DNA from: Siphonobacter sp. SORGH_AS_0500
GTDB taxonomy: Bacteria; Bacteroidota; Bacteroidia; Cytophagales; Spirosomataceae
DNA length: 64,000 nt
Reading direction: 5' to 3'
Assembly (NCBI RefSeq): GCF_002838835.1
Contig: NZ_NHPP01000019.1
Span: 1-64,000, forward strand
A program made the translations under genes and the position numbers. The notes under the pieces are model-generated. The model had not been told where the DNA came from and made no database searches. It saw only the letters and a program-made list of their open reading frames with translations. The number at the start of each line of letters is the position of its first letter. The first letter of the stretch is position 1. Shown here one piece after another: positions 1-9,127 of the stretch.

Positions 1-174
1 AACGATGGGGTTGTTATCACTTTCCACCAATCCACGGACGGCGTTAGCAACGCGTTTCTGCATTTCAGGGTTTGAACGCTGAATGGCGTTTAACTCAATA
101 TAGGCCTCTGGCCGAGTGATATTGAAATATATTTGGGGTAAGATGCAGTATTTCGTTACCTGGACTTTTTTGAG
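1..174 (-). CDS. Unassigned partial reading frame at left edge
   Basis: An open frame on the minus strand runs off the left end of the window. The last in-frame stop upstream is at 177-175 and no ATG, GTG or TTG lies between it and about position 63, where an internal ATG occurs. The codons look native and translate to a polar stretch containing RPEAYIELNAIQRSNPEMQK. I do not recognise the family. It could be the N-terminal part of a gene starting at 63 or at a non-standard codon, or a gene whose start was lost through a base error or a repeat insertion, since inverted repeats begin at about 101. Coding status is an inference from codon appearance only. Confidence 0.3.
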
Positions 175-226
175 TCAGACGGCCAGAGGCCTACAGCCAG
201 GTAGTCACTCGGCTAGAGCCGAGCGA
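101..226. repeat. Nested inverted repeats
   Basis: TAGGCCTCTGGCC at 101-113 is repeated inverted and without mismatch at 181-193. GCCGAGTGA at 111-119 recurs inverted at 205-213. A compact hairpin with an 11-bp stem and one mismatch (GTCACTCGGCT / AGCCGAGCGAC) lies at about 203-226. The structure sits between the edge frame and the end of the ABC transporter gene. It may be a terminator-like or REP-like element; the sequence shows no T-run after the stems. Confidence 0.5.
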
Positions 227-288
227 CTGCGGGTGTCTCTACCATTGGTAACTGGACTCAAAACGCTCAATCCAAAACTCCCAACCTA

Positions 289-2069
289 CTAAGCTTCTTC
301 GCCTTGCAACTGCTTTTCGTATAACTCACGGTACGCCCCGTTTTTCTTCATTAATTCTTCGTGCGTGCCTTGCTCTACAATTTCGCCTTCGTCGAGTAAT
401 ACAATCTGGTCGGCTAGTTTAGCAGAAGATACCCGGTGGCTGATAATCAGTGAAGTACGATTTTGCATAATACCTTTCAGGTTCGAAAGAATCGTCGATT
501 CCGTTTTGGTATCAACGGCAGATAAACAGTCGTCCAAAATCAGAATTTTAGGTTCCCGGGCAATGGCTCGGGCAATGCTTAACCGTTGCTTTTGACCCCC
601 GGAAAGGGTGATGCCGCGTTCTCCGATTTTAGTTTCAAAACCTTCGGGAAAATCCACGATGTTCCCGTATAATCCGCGTCTTTCGTGGCCTGAACTACTT
701 TATCTTGAGGTAAGTCGGGCAGCCCGAACCGTACGTTATTCGAAATATTATCCGAAAACAGGAACACATCCTGTGGCACATAACCCATCTGACGACGCAG
801 CGTCGGAATGTCATAGGCCTGAATAGCTTCCTGATCAATCAGAATTTTCCCCGAAGAGGTATCATACATGCGAGTCAGCAGGTTCGCCAGCGTACTCTTA
901 CCCGAACCCGTTCCACCGAGAATGGCTACCGTTTCTCCGGCTTTTATACGCAGGTTAAAATTCTTCAGAGCAATAATACCTGAATCGGGATAAATGAAGG
1001 TAACGTGCTTGAATTCAACGTCTCCTGAAATTTCTTTTTGTAGATTTTCGGTAGAAACAAGATCCGTTTTCTGTTGCAGGAATTCATTGATCCGGGTTTG
1101 TGAAGCCGCCGCCCGCTGAATTTGTGAGGTCGTCCAGCCCAGAGCCGTTACTGGCCAGGTCAGCATGTTCACATAAATGAGAAATTCGGCAATGTTACCG
1201 GGTGTTAATCGACCCGCGATAACTTCCTGACCACCAATGTATACGCAAAGAATGTTGGAAAGCCCCACCAGCAGGAAAATCAGCGGCGTGAATAACGAAT
1301 CGACTTTAATCAGATTTAATGATTTATTACGATAGTTTTCTGACTGATTTTCAAACTGTTTAGTCGAGAACGATTCCTGAACGTACGCCTTTAACACCCG
1401 AATGCCCGAGAATGCTTCCTGAGCGTTGGTCGAAAGCATGGAAAGATTCCGCTGAATTTCCTCTGAACGTTTATTGATAATGTTAGAAACGAAGAAAATA
1501 CTCACGGAAAGAATCGGTAGAGGTAATAACACGTAAAAAGTTAGGTGTGGACTTACCGAAAGCATGTAACTAATGACCATTACAAAGAGCGTAATGAGGT
1601 TCAGTCCGTACATGATACTCGGTCCGACATACATCCGAACTTTCGAAACGTCTTCGGAGATACGAGCCATTAAGTCCCCCGTGTTATGCCGGCGATAAAA
1701 ACTTAAGGGCAGGGTTTGGTAGTGTTCATAGATTTCGTTTTTCAGATCAAACTCAATGTGACGTGACATCACGATAAGCGTCTGTCGAACGAGGAACAGA
1801 AAGACACCTTTGAGTAGGGCCATGGCGAGGATTAATACGCCGTAAATCAGAATGTTATAGGCAAAATCTTCGTAAATGTTAGCCTGAACTTTCGATCCGT
1901 CAAAAAGAAAATACAGATCCAGTGTTTCTTTGACCAGATCCAGGGCATGCCGGACGATCTGAGCCGGAATAATTCCGAAAAGATTGGAAACTACGGTAAA
2001 TAAAGTGCCCAGCAAAAGGGTGCCTTTATACTTCCACAAGTATTTGTTAAGATAAGCGAGGGATTTCAA
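289..2069 (-). pseudogene. ABC exporter half-transporter (MsbA-like), one frameshift
   Basis: Inner-membrane exporter with a fused ABC transmembrane domain (about residues 15-315) and nucleotide-binding domain (345 to end). Visible motifs are Walker A GGTGSGKST (385-393), Q-loop VPQD (431-434), signature LSGGQKQR, Walker B ILILDD and the H-loop ISHR. The catalytic Glu after Walker B is Asp, as I recall for some heterodimeric exporters. The frame breaks after residue DAD at 672/671: restoring one base (GAT-G-TATACG) gives [15 protein letters not shown], the usual family sequence, and joins the two pieces into 593 residues, a normal half-transporter length. Either a consensus error or a real frameshift; as written the product would lose the signature motif and Walker B. 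Substrate unknown (lipid or drug). The next gene, kduI, is divergent. Confidence 0.85.
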
Positions 2070-2263
2070 GAGTATAAATGTTCGATGTATGAATGCAATC
2101 AGGGCTCGTCGTAAGGGTGGCCATTTCAGTCAATTACCGCAAAAAATGAAAGACTGTAGACTGAAAACAAAGATACATCGGAATGGTTCGCTTCTTTTGC
2201 AATTGAAGGGTATTCGGCACGGAAGTCGTCTATTTCTTAGCTGTAGCAACTATTCAAACTCCT

Positions 2264-3094
2264 ATGCAGACTCGTTATGCACACCATCCCGACGACGTTC
2301 GGCACTACGACACCGACCGTTTACGGGAGCAATTCCTGATTGAAGACGTCATTGCCGACGATCAGTTTCAATTTACGTATTCCCATTATGACCGCTTTAT
2401 TGTAGGCGGTGTGAAACCCGTTAACGAAGTATTAAGCTTACCCACGTATGACGAGTTACGCTCCGGGTTTTTCCTCGAACGCCGCGAGTTAGGAATCATT
2501 AACGTAGGTGGCCCCGGCGTAGTTACCGCTGATGGCGAAACCTACGAATTAAGCAAACTGGAAGCCCTTTATCTCGGTAAGGGCACGGTTGATGTAACTT
2601 TTGCCAGTGCCGATGCGACCAGCCCGGCAGTATTTTATCTGGCTTCTACACCCGCTCACCGCGTGTGCCCTAATGCCAAACTGACGAAAGAAGGAGCTTC
2701 TCCCGTTCAGGCAGGAACCAAGGAAACAGCTAATGAGCGTACCATTTATAAATACATTCACGCCGAAGGTCTGGAGTCTTGCCAACTGGTGATGGGGCTG
2801 ACTATCCTGAGTACGGGTAGTATCTGGAACACCATTCCCGCCCATGTGCACGATCGTCGAATGGAGGCTTATTTTTATTTTGATGTTCCTGAAAATCAGC
2901 GGGTGTTCCATTTCATGGGCGAGCCTCAGCAAACCCGTCATTTGCTGGTGAATAACTATCAGGCGATTTTGTCGCCACCGTGGTCGATTCACTCTGGGGC
3001 GGGAACGGCAGCTTATTCCTTCATTTGGGCGATGGCTGGTGAAAACTATACGTACACCGACATGGATCTGGTGGACCTGAAAGAATTGAAGTAA
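2264..3094 (+). CDS. kduI: 5-dehydro-4-deoxy-D-glucuronate isomerase
   Basis: Cytoplasmic zinc cupin that converts 5-dehydro-4-deoxy-D-glucuronate (4-deoxy-L-threo-5-hexosulose uronate) to 3-deoxy-D-glycero-2,5-hexodiulosonate in pectin/uronate breakdown. The protein is 276 residues (E. coli KduI is 278) and full length. The zinc ligands are visible as H194, H196 and E201 in the HVHDRRME motif and H243 in WSIHSG, the E. coli pattern shifted by two. Start ATG at 2264 begins MQTRYAHHPDD, matching the family N-terminus. No kduD or pectate lyase is adjacent; it stands alone, divergent from the ABC exporter and followed by a strong terminator. Function is confidently assigned by family resemblance. 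Confidence 0.95.
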   Translation: MQTRYAHHPDDVRHYDTDRLREQFLIEDVIADDQFQFTYSHYDRFIVGGVKPVNEVLSLPTYDELRSGFFLERRELGIINVGGPGVVTADGETYELSKLEALYLGKGTVDVTFASADATSPAVFYLASTPAHRVCPNAKLTKEGASPVQAGTKETANERTIYKYIHAEGLESCQLVMGLTILSTGSIWNTIPAHVHDRRMEAYFYFDVPENQRVFHFMGEPQQTRHLLVNNYQAILSPPWSIHSGAGTAAYSFIWAMAGENYTYTDMDLVDLKELK

Positions 3095-3101
3095 TACAAA
3101 C

Positions 3102-3156
3102 TTTTGAAAGTAATAAGCCCGAAATCGGTATGGTTTCGGGCTTATTACTTTTCAAA
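3102..3156. terminator. Hairpin terminator after kduI
   Basis: Long inverted repeat with about 23-bp arms (3102-3124 and 3133-3156) and one bulged base; the stem contains AATAAGCCCGAAA and the flanks are A-rich on the left and T-rich on the right. It begins 8 bases after the kduI stop. Confidence 0.85.
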
Positions 3157-3204
3157 ACGCTGCCAGCTTCTTTCTTCTTTAGATTATCCCCTAGTGCTAT
3201 TTAT

Positions 3205-3300
3205 GTTACCCCCGCTGGGGTTATGGTAACTAATTAATTACAAAGCAGAGCTGCGAACTACTTAAATTAATACTTGATAATAACCCCAGCGGGATTAAAT
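3205..3300. repeat. Inverted pair of CCCC/GGGG hairpin repeats
   Basis: CCCGCTGGGGTTAT at 3211-3224 is inverted at 3280-3293 (ATAACCCCAGCGGG), a perfect 14-base match. Each arm is itself a small hairpin. The same ATAACCCC(N4)GGGG unit recurs near 31565, 47487, 47648 and 57024, so this is a dispersed family rather than a local regulator. Confidence 0.65.
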
Positions 3301-3386
3301 TTACAATAGTCCCGGGTGTTAACCTGCGGAAGAGGATGATTTCATTAACCTCATCTTAAAAGCATAACTCCTCATTTCCCATCCTG

Positions 3387-4640
3387 ATGAAACGACTTTT
3401 AGTATTCTTGGTTTTCCTAAGCACGCTAGTGAATGCTCAATCTTCAAAACCGTACTTATTGATTCCTGATCGGGTTTTTGATGGGAAAGAGGTGCATACG
3501 AACTGGCAGGTATTAGTCATTAATAATAAAATTGAAGCCGTGGGGGCTAACCTCAAGAAGCCGGAGGGAACGGAAGAAATCATTCTCAAGAATCAGACTT
3601 TGTTACCCGGTTTAGTAGAAGGTCATTCCCACCTGTTTTTACATCCGTATAACGAAACGTCCTGGGACGATCAGGTCTTGAAGGAATCACCGATGGAGCG
3701 AGCTGCCCGGGCGGTTATTCATGCGGAAAAAACCTTATTAGCTGGGTTTACCACCGTTCGGGATTTAGGAACGGAAGGAGCCGATTTCGATGATGTGGGT
3801 CTGAAACAGGCCATTGAAAAAGGCATTATTCCCGGCCCGCGGATGATTACGGTCGGACGGGCGTTGATTGCTACGGGAAGCTATGGCCCGAAAGGGTATA
3901 ATACTCGCTCGAATGTACCGCAGGGAGCCGAAGAGGCCGACGGTAACGACCGATTAATACAAGCTGTTCGCGGACAAATAGGGCGTGGCATTGACGTCGT
4001 GAAAATTTACGCCGACTATCGCTGGGGGTTAATGGGCGAAGCGAAAGCGACGTTTCTTCAGGAAGAAATTGAGTTAATGGTGAAAGTAGCTGCCTCATCG
4101 GGCCGGTCGGTAGTGGCCCATGCTTCTACCGAAGAAGGCATTCGCAGAGCGATTTTAGGCGGATGCAAAACCATTGAGCACGGGGATGCCGCTACCGCAG
4201 AGCTATTTCAGTTAATGAAAGATAAAGGCGTAGCCTATTGCCCAACCTTAGCGGCCAGTGATGCCATTTCGCAGTATCGCGGCTGGAAAAAAGGGCAGGA
4301 AGCTGAACCCGAACGTGTTCAGCAAAAACGGAAAAGCTTCAAAGCCGCTCTGGAATCGGGCGTGGCGATTGTGATGGGGGGCGATGTGGGTGTCTTTACC
4401 CACGGTGATAATGTTCGGGAAATGGAATTAATGAACACCTATGGCATGAAACCACTGGACGTGTTACGCTCGGCGACTTCCGTTCCCGCGAAAATATTTG
4501 AAATGAAGCAGTTGGGGGAAATAAAATCGGGTTACCTCGCCGACTTGATTGCCGTAGAAGGTAACCCGACTGAAACCATTTCTGCCTTAAGAAAGGTAAC
4601 GATGGTGATGAAAAATGGACAATGGTATAAGAGACCCTGA
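3387..4640 (+). CDS. Secreted amidohydrolase (imidazolonepropionase-like)
   Basis: Metal-dependent hydrolase of the amidohydrolase superfamily, close to the prolidase/imidazolonepropionase-like group. The 417-residue protein starts with a signal peptide (about residues 1-18, ending NAQ), so it is exported, probably to the periplasm. Metal ligands are visible: H80 and H82 in EGHSH, K206 in VVKIYAD (the site of carboxylated Lys), H245, H265 in IEHGD and D333 in GGDVG. The C-terminal GYLADLIAVEGNP segment is the usual small beta-domain closure. Likely substrates are dipeptides or cyclic amides, but this cannot be read from sequence. The stop codon directly abuts that of the convergent mntH. Confidence 0.85.
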   Translation: MKRLLVFLVFLSTLVNAQSSKPYLLIPDRVFDGKEVHTNWQVLVINNKIEAVGANLKKPEGTEEIILKNQTLLPGLVEGHSHLFLHPYNETSWDDQVLKESPMERAARAVIHAEKTLLAGFTTVRDLGTEGADFDDVGLKQAIEKGIIPGPRMITVGRALIATGSYGPKGYNTRSNVPQGAEEADGNDRLIQAVRGQIGRGIDVVKIYADYRWGLMGEAKATFLQEEIELMVKVAASSGRSVVAHASTEEGIRRAILGGCKTIEHGDAATAELFQLMKDKGVAYCPTLAASDAISQYRGWKKGQEAEPERVQQKRKSFKAALESGVAIVMGGDVGVFTHGDNVREMELMNTYGMKPLDVLRSATSVPAKIFEMKQLGEIKSGYLADLIAVEGNPTETISALRKVTMVMKNGQWYKRP

Positions 4641-5969
4641 CTAAATCGTTTGGATCAGCAGGTAGCTATTCAGTAACAGAATAATTCCTGCAATAACCCA
4701 GCTCACAACTTTCAGTACCGAAGAGTTTACAAATGCTCCCATCATTTTGGCGTTCGAGGTAAACATAACTAATGGGATAACCGCGAAACTCAATTGAATG
4801 GAAAGCACTACCTGACTGAAAACCAGTAACTCGGAGGTACCTTTTTCGCCGTACCATGCTGTAGCTACAAAAGCCGGAATAATGGCAATCGAGCGGGTTA
4901 ACAAGCGGCGAACCCAGGGCTTCAGTCGCAGATTCAGAAAACCTTCCATAACGATTTGCCCCGCCAGAGTTCCAGTAACGGTAGAGTTTTGTCCGGCGGC
5001 AAGTAGAGCTACGGCAAATGAAATACTCGCCAGCTTCACCCCCAAAACGGGATCGAGTAAACGATGGGCATCGGTAATGTCGGCCACATCCTGATTGCCG
5101 GTAGCGTGAAAAGCAGCGGCGGCTACGATCAGAATGGCGGCGTTGATGAAGAAGGCTAGGAATAGCGAAATCGTGGAATCAAGCGTGGCAAACTTAATGG
5201 CTTCCCGCTTGCCAGTATCGTCCCGATTAAAATTACGGGTTTGCACAATGCTACTGTGCAGGTATAGATTATGCGGCATCACAGTCGCTCCTAAAATGCC
5301 GATGGCCACGTAGAGCATGGGGCCGTTGGTGATGATTTCAGGTTTGGGAATCAGGTTCTGAACAATCGCTGGGAGGCTGGGATTAGACGCAATCATCTGA
5401 TACACAAAGCAACAGAGAATCACGAAGATTAACCCCCCCACAATACTTTCCAACGCTCGGAATCCCCTATTCTGAAAATACAGAATCACCAGAACGTCCA
5501 GAATGGTAATGACCACGCCCACCGTAAGGGGGAGTCCAAAAAGCAGATTCAGGGCAATGGCAGAACCTAAGACTTCGGCCACATCGGTAGCAGCAATGGC
5601 AATTTCGGCAAATATCCAAAGGATAAATCCAACGGGTTTGGAGAAATGATCGCGACAAGCCTGGGCTAGATCTCGTCCGGTCGCAATGCCTAGCTTTAAG
5701 GCTAGATGCTGCAGAACCATCGCGAAGAGATTGGAGATCAGTACCACGGAAAGAAGGGTGTAGCCAAACCGCGAGCCACCTTCAATATCGGTTGCCCAGT
5801 TACCGGGGTCCATGTAACCCACCGCTACCATTAAACCAGGACCAACAAAAGCCATGAACTTTTTCCAGTTGCTGGCATTGTGCGGAATCTGGATAGACGC
5901 ATGAGATTCGGGAAGGGACTGCTCCAATAAATTATATTTATGATCTGTGTTGGGTATAGGCGTATTCAT
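4641..5969 (-). CDS. mntH: Nramp-family Mn2+/divalent metal transporter
   Basis: Proton-coupled importer of Mn2+ (and Fe2+) in the inner membrane. The 442-residue protein has about eleven hydrophobic helices. The two metal-binding signatures are intact: DPGN in the first helix (D54-N57, within GYMDPGNWATDI) and MPHN in the sixth (M231-N234). The 33-residue hydrophilic N-terminus is typical. It is divergent from a DtxR-family regulator at 6129; the shared 159-base gap contains a promoter and a long palindrome overlapping the -33 box, so repression by that regulator under metal sufficiency is the natural reading. Whether Mn or Fe is the main substrate is inferred from the family. Confidence 0.95.
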   Translation of the reverse strand: MNTPIPNTDHKYNLLEQSLPESHASIQIPHNASNWKKFMAFVGPGLMVAVGYMDPGNWATDIEGGSRFGYTLLSVVLISNLFAMVLQHLALKLGIATGRDLAQACRDHFSKPVGFILWIFAEIAIAATDVAEVLGSAIALNLLFGLPLTVGVVITILDVLVILYFQNRGFRALESIVGGLIFVILCCFVYQMIASNPSLPAIVQNLIPKPEIITNGPMLYVAIGILGATVMPHNLYLHSSIVQTRNFNRDDTGKREAIKFATLDSTISLFLAFFINAAILIVAAAAFHATGNQDVADITDAHRLLDPVLGVKLASISFAVALLAAGQNSTVTGTLAGQIVMEGFLNLRLKPWVRRLLTRSIAIIPAFVATAWYGEKGTSELLVFSQVVLSIQLSFAVIPLVMFTSNAKMMGAFVNSSVLKVVSWVIAGIILLLNSYLLIQTI

Positions 5970-6021
5970 CTATTATTGATCTATTCGTCTGATTGTGTGT
6001 GCAATGTCTGAATGAGTAAAA

Positions 6022-6051
6022 CAAATGTAATGAAGGTTTTGTTAAATCAAA
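6022..6051 (-). promoter_or_regulatory. Promoter of mntH
   Basis: On the minus strand a perfect Bacteroidota -7 box TACATTTG (6029-6022) is preceded, 18 bases upstream, by the -33 box TTTG (6051-6048). The start codon lies 53 bases downstream of the -7 box. The -33 box touches the palindromic operator at 6051-6082. Confidence 0.75.
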
Positions 6052-6082
6052 ATAAAAATTTAGACTCACCTAAATTTTTATT
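6051..6082. promoter_or_regulatory. Palindromic operator, probable DtxR/MntR site
   Basis: Perfect inverted repeat with 13-base arms (AATAAAAATTTAG at 6051-6063 and its complement at 6070-6082) around the 6-base spacer ACTCAC. It lies between mntH and mntR, overlaps the mntH -33 box and reaches the upstream part of the mntR promoter. The inner core TTTAG-N6-CTAAA resembles DtxR-family sites in its general symmetry. Binding is inferred from position and symmetry. Confidence 0.75.
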
Positions 6083-6106
6083 TTGCACGGTGAGAATCTA
6101 CCTTTG
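6082..6106 (+). promoter_or_regulatory. Probable promoter of mntR
   Basis: TACCTTTG at 6099-6106 matches the TANNTTTG -7 consensus and lies 22 bases before the start codon. The nearest TTTG (6082-6085) is only 13 bases upstream, closer than usual, so the -33 element is weak or is not this one. Confidence 0.55.
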
Positions 6107-6128
6107 CAGCCAACTTCCGAAAACTTGA

Positions 6129-6791
6129 ATGGCTTCATTAGCAGAAGAGAACTATCTGAAACTGATCTATCATCTGTCCGGCTCCGGTGCAGATGAAGTC
6201 AGTACCAACGCCCTGGCGGAACAAACACAGACGCGAGCGGCTTCGGTGACGGATATGTTACGTAAGCTAGCTGAAAAAAATCTAGTCCACTACAAGAAGT
6301 ATCAGGGCGTTCGGTTAACTGCGGAAGGGCAGGAGGTAGCTTTGCAGGTGATCCGTCGGCATCGGCTCTGGGAAGTCTTTATGGTTCAGAAGCTGGGTTT
6401 TCGCTGGGACGAAGTACATCCCATTGCGGAAGAACTCGAACATATTGCTTCGGAAGAACTTATTAATCGTTTGGATGCGTTTCTGGATTTTCCCGTTTCT
6501 GATCCGCACGGTGACCCCATTCCGACGGCAGCGGGGAAGATGCCTTCCGCTGAATACGAGAAGCTTTGCGAAGTAACCGCCGGGAAACAGGTAACGATGA
6601 TGGGCGTTTCTGAGCACGCCGCTTCTTTTTTGCAATTTTTAAGTAAAGCGGGATTAATTCCCGGAAGTGTAGTTTCGGTGCTGGAAATCAATGACTTCGA
6701 CCGATCCATGCTATTGAAAATAAACGAATCCGGCCCTTCTTTTGTCAGTTACGAAGTGGCCAGAAATATTTTGATTAAGTTTTCAGTTTAA
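6129..6791 (+). CDS. mntR: DtxR/MntR-family metal-dependent repressor
   Basis: Cytoplasmic transcription repressor activated by Mn2+ or Fe2+. The 220-residue protein has an N-terminal winged helix (about 5-65, with the recognition region TRAASVTDMLRKL), a metal-binding and dimerisation domain (about 70-140, with HRLWEVFMV and HPIAEELEHI carrying the ligand residues) and a C-terminal FeoA/SH3-like domain (about 150-220, containing GLIPGS). The three-domain architecture is the DtxR type rather than the short MntR of Bacillus. It is divergent from mntH, and the palindrome between them is the likely target, giving repression of mntH and perhaps autoregulation. The metal specificity is inferred from the neighbour. 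Confidence 0.9.
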   Translation: MASLAEENYLKLIYHLSGSGADEVSTNALAEQTQTRAASVTDMLRKLAEKNLVHYKKYQGVRLTAEGQEVALQVIRRHRLWEVFMVQKLGFRWDEVHPIAEELEHIASEELINRLDAFLDFPVSDPHGDPIPTAAGKMPSAEYEKLCEVTAGKQVTMMGVSEHAASFLQFLSKAGLIPGSVVSVLEINDFDRSMLLKINESGPSFVSYEVARNILIKFSV

Positions 6792-6932
6792 GTTCAATGA
6801 GGGAATGAGTGAAGGATAGAATCAGGAATGTTCAGAAGGCTGGGTTGACATTGATAAATCAGGGCTGAAGGATTCCATTTTTTACAAGTCATCCCTGAAA
6901 ACCGCAAACTGACCACAGACAAATCATAGGCA

Positions 6933-8011
6933 GTGAAAATACTAGACTGGTATATTTTTAAACGATTCCTGACGACTTATGTCTTCGTCGTTTCGCTCGT
7001 AACGCTGATTATTTTAGTAATCGACTATACCGAAAAGGTAGAAAACTTCATTCGTTACAAACCTTCCACGTACGAACTACTGGTTACGTATTACATGAAT
7101 CTGGCCATTTTCTGGGCGAATTACGTAAGCCCGTTGATGGTGTTTATTACGGTCGTTTTCTTTACGGCCAACATGGCGGCAAAGACCGAAATCATTGCCA
7201 TTTTTAGTACTGGCGTTAGCTTTATTCGCTTCATGCGTCCGTATATGATGGCCTCCACGCTGATTGCCAGTATTATTTTCTGTCTGGTAGCTATGTAATT
7301 CCGGCAGCTGACAAAAAGCGACTGGCTTTTGAGCAGAAATACGTTGAGGGGGGTACCTATTACTTCGACAAACGCGACGTTCATATTCAGGTAGGCCCTA
7401 GTGTGTACGCCTATCTTTCCAGTTATAACAACACCACACAGCAGGGCGATAAGTTTACGCTGGAAAAGTTTGAAGATAATAAGCTGGTTCAGAAGCTTTC
7501 GGCTGCTTACATCGTCTGGAAACCGGAGATTAAGAAATGGTCGGCGGTAGACTATAGCATTCGAACCATTACCGAAACGGGTGAAACCATGACGTATGGA
7601 AAGTTAATAGATACCACGATTGCTCTGGAACCCAAGGATTTTGAAAATACGAACAATCTGGAGAAAACCTTCACCCTTTCCGAGCTTAACAATCACATCG
7701 CCAAACTTCAGAGTCGCGGAGCCGAAGGGGTGGTGTTATTTCAGATTGAACGTTATACCCGGATCGCTAATCCTTTCGGTATCATCATTTTGACCGCCAT
7801 TGGCGTTATCGTTTCGGCCCGTAAATCACGCGGAGGCGTGGGGTTCCAGATCGCTCTCGGTTTTGGTCTGGCCTTTGTTTATATCCTCTTCTTCATGATG
7901 AGTAGCGGCATTGCCAAGAAAGGAGCGTTCGATCCCTTCCTGGCCGTCTGGCTACCCAATATCGTATTCTCTCTCATTGGCCTGGTTCTATACCGAACCG
8001 TCCCTAAATAG
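6933..8011 (+). pseudogene. LptF/LptG-family LPS-export permease, one frameshift
   Basis: Inner-membrane permease of the YjgP/YjgQ family, which with LptB extracts lipopolysaccharide for transport to the outer membrane. The first piece starts with MKILDWYIFKRFL (GTG start at 6933) and holds the N-terminal helices; the second holds the periplasmic beta-domain and three C-terminal helices. The frame breaks at about 7286-7288: adding one G to CTGGTAGC gives CLGSYVIPAADKKRLAFEQKY, the conserved family sequence, and a joined product of 359 residues, the normal length. Because LptF/G is usually essential in Gram-negatives, a consensus error is more likely than a true pseudogene. No partner lpt gene is nearby. 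Confidence 0.85.
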
Positions 8012-8136
8012 TTTTCAGTTGTCGGTTTATAGTTTTCAGTAGGTTGCTCACCGTAAAGACAGGATAGTGAATTAAAATTCTATCATTCACGCCTTCTATT
8101 ATTCAAAATTCATTGAAAACTGTAAACCGAAAACGG
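8011..8136. repeat. GTTTTCAGT-type inverted repeat
   Basis: CGGTTTATAGTTTTCA (8023-8038) recurs inverted with one mismatch at 8114-8129. Both arms carry GTTTTCAGT words like those in the tandem array near 31475. The hairpin fills the gap between the LptF/G and EamA genes. Confidence 0.55.
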
Positions 8137-8149
8137 CACACTGGATTCC

Positions 8150-9061
8150 ATGAAACCATCGTTACAATCGTATTTGCAGCTACACTTTGTGGTGCTGATT
8201 TTTGGCTTTACGGCCATTTTAGGTCAATTGATTAGTATTCCGCCGCTGGCTTTGGTCTTCTGGCGAACGGGGCTGGCTACGGTCGGGATGTGGGCTTTTC
8301 TAAAAACTCAGAAAAGTACGTCTAAAGCTTCCGCCGGATTAATCATTCGTCTGTTGCTGACGGGTGGATTGGTGGCTCTGCACTGGATATTATTTTTCGG
8401 CTCGGCCCGGGTTTCCAACGTTTCGGTATGCCTCGCAGGTTTATCGACGAGTTCTTTATGGACGGCTTTACTCGAACCCCTTTTTACCCATCGTCGGCTG
8501 AGTCTAGTGGAGGTTTTTCTTGGATTATTAGTGATGGTAGGCTTATACCTGATTTTCCTGTTCGAGTTTAACCATGCCTTAGGATTAACCATGTCCGTGG
8601 TGGCAGCGTTGTTATCGGCTTTATTTTCCATTTTCAATTCCCTTTTTGCAAGGACGTTAGAGCCTCGTCGGATCACGGCCTACGAAATGGCCGGGGCCTG
8701 GATAAGTACGACGATCTTTCTGCCCATTTATTACTTCCTGATTGCTCCTGAAGAAAAAATGAATCTTATTCCGCAGGGTTGGGACTGGCTTTGGGTGCTT
8801 ATTCTGGCGGGTGTCTGTACCGTTTATGCCTACGCGGCTTTTGTACGTTTATTCCAGACGTTCTCTGCTTTTGTCATGAATTTGACCACTAACCTGGAGC
8901 CGATTTATGGGATTATCCTCGCCTTTCTCATTTTTGGTAGTGCTGAAAAAATGACGGCGGGCTTCTATGCGGGAGCTTCTTTGATACTGGGAGCAGTGCT
9001 GTTGTATCCGATTTTAAACCGTTGGTCGAATCGGCGGGCAAAGGCTTCGGTAATCTCTTAA
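8150..9061 (+). CDS. EamA/DMT-family transporter
   Basis: Inner-membrane drug/metabolite transporter of 303 residues with about ten predicted helices arranged as two EamA repeats (about residues 8-140 and 150-292). A conserved-looking stretch NLTTNLEPIYGIILAF occurs in helix nine, as is usual for this family. There is no signal peptide apart from the first helix. The substrate is unknown; relatives export amino acids, nucleosides or other metabolites. It is probably expressed on its own or with the upstream gene, from which it is separated by a repeat hairpin. Confidence 0.88.
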   Translation: MKPSLQSYLQLHFVVLIFGFTAILGQLISIPPLALVFWRTGLATVGMWAFLKTQKSTSKASAGLIIRLLLTGGLVALHWILFFGSARVSNVSVCLAGLSTSSLWTALLEPLFTHRRLSLVEVFLGLLVMVGLYLIFLFEFNHALGLTMSVVAALLSALFSIFNSLFARTLEPRRITAYEMAGAWISTTIFLPIYYFLIAPEEKMNLIPQGWDWLWVLILAGVCTVYAYAAFVRLFQTFSAFVMNLTTNLEPIYGIILAFLIFGSAEKMTAGFYAGASLILGAVLLYPILNRWSNRRAKASVIS

Positions 9062-9127
9062 CTTGTTCATCCAATTAGAGCATTGGATTACCGAAGTACT
9101 GAACTTCATCTCCTAACAAATTCTTGC

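Noticed and set aside
289..2069. Two separate ABC genes
   Set aside because: The two frames join into one standard half-transporter on restoring one base, so they are parts of a single gene.
2089..2343. Frame of 84 codons upstream of kduI
   Set aside because: It overlaps the kduI start in another frame, is rich in Arg and Ser and lacks any recognisable feature.
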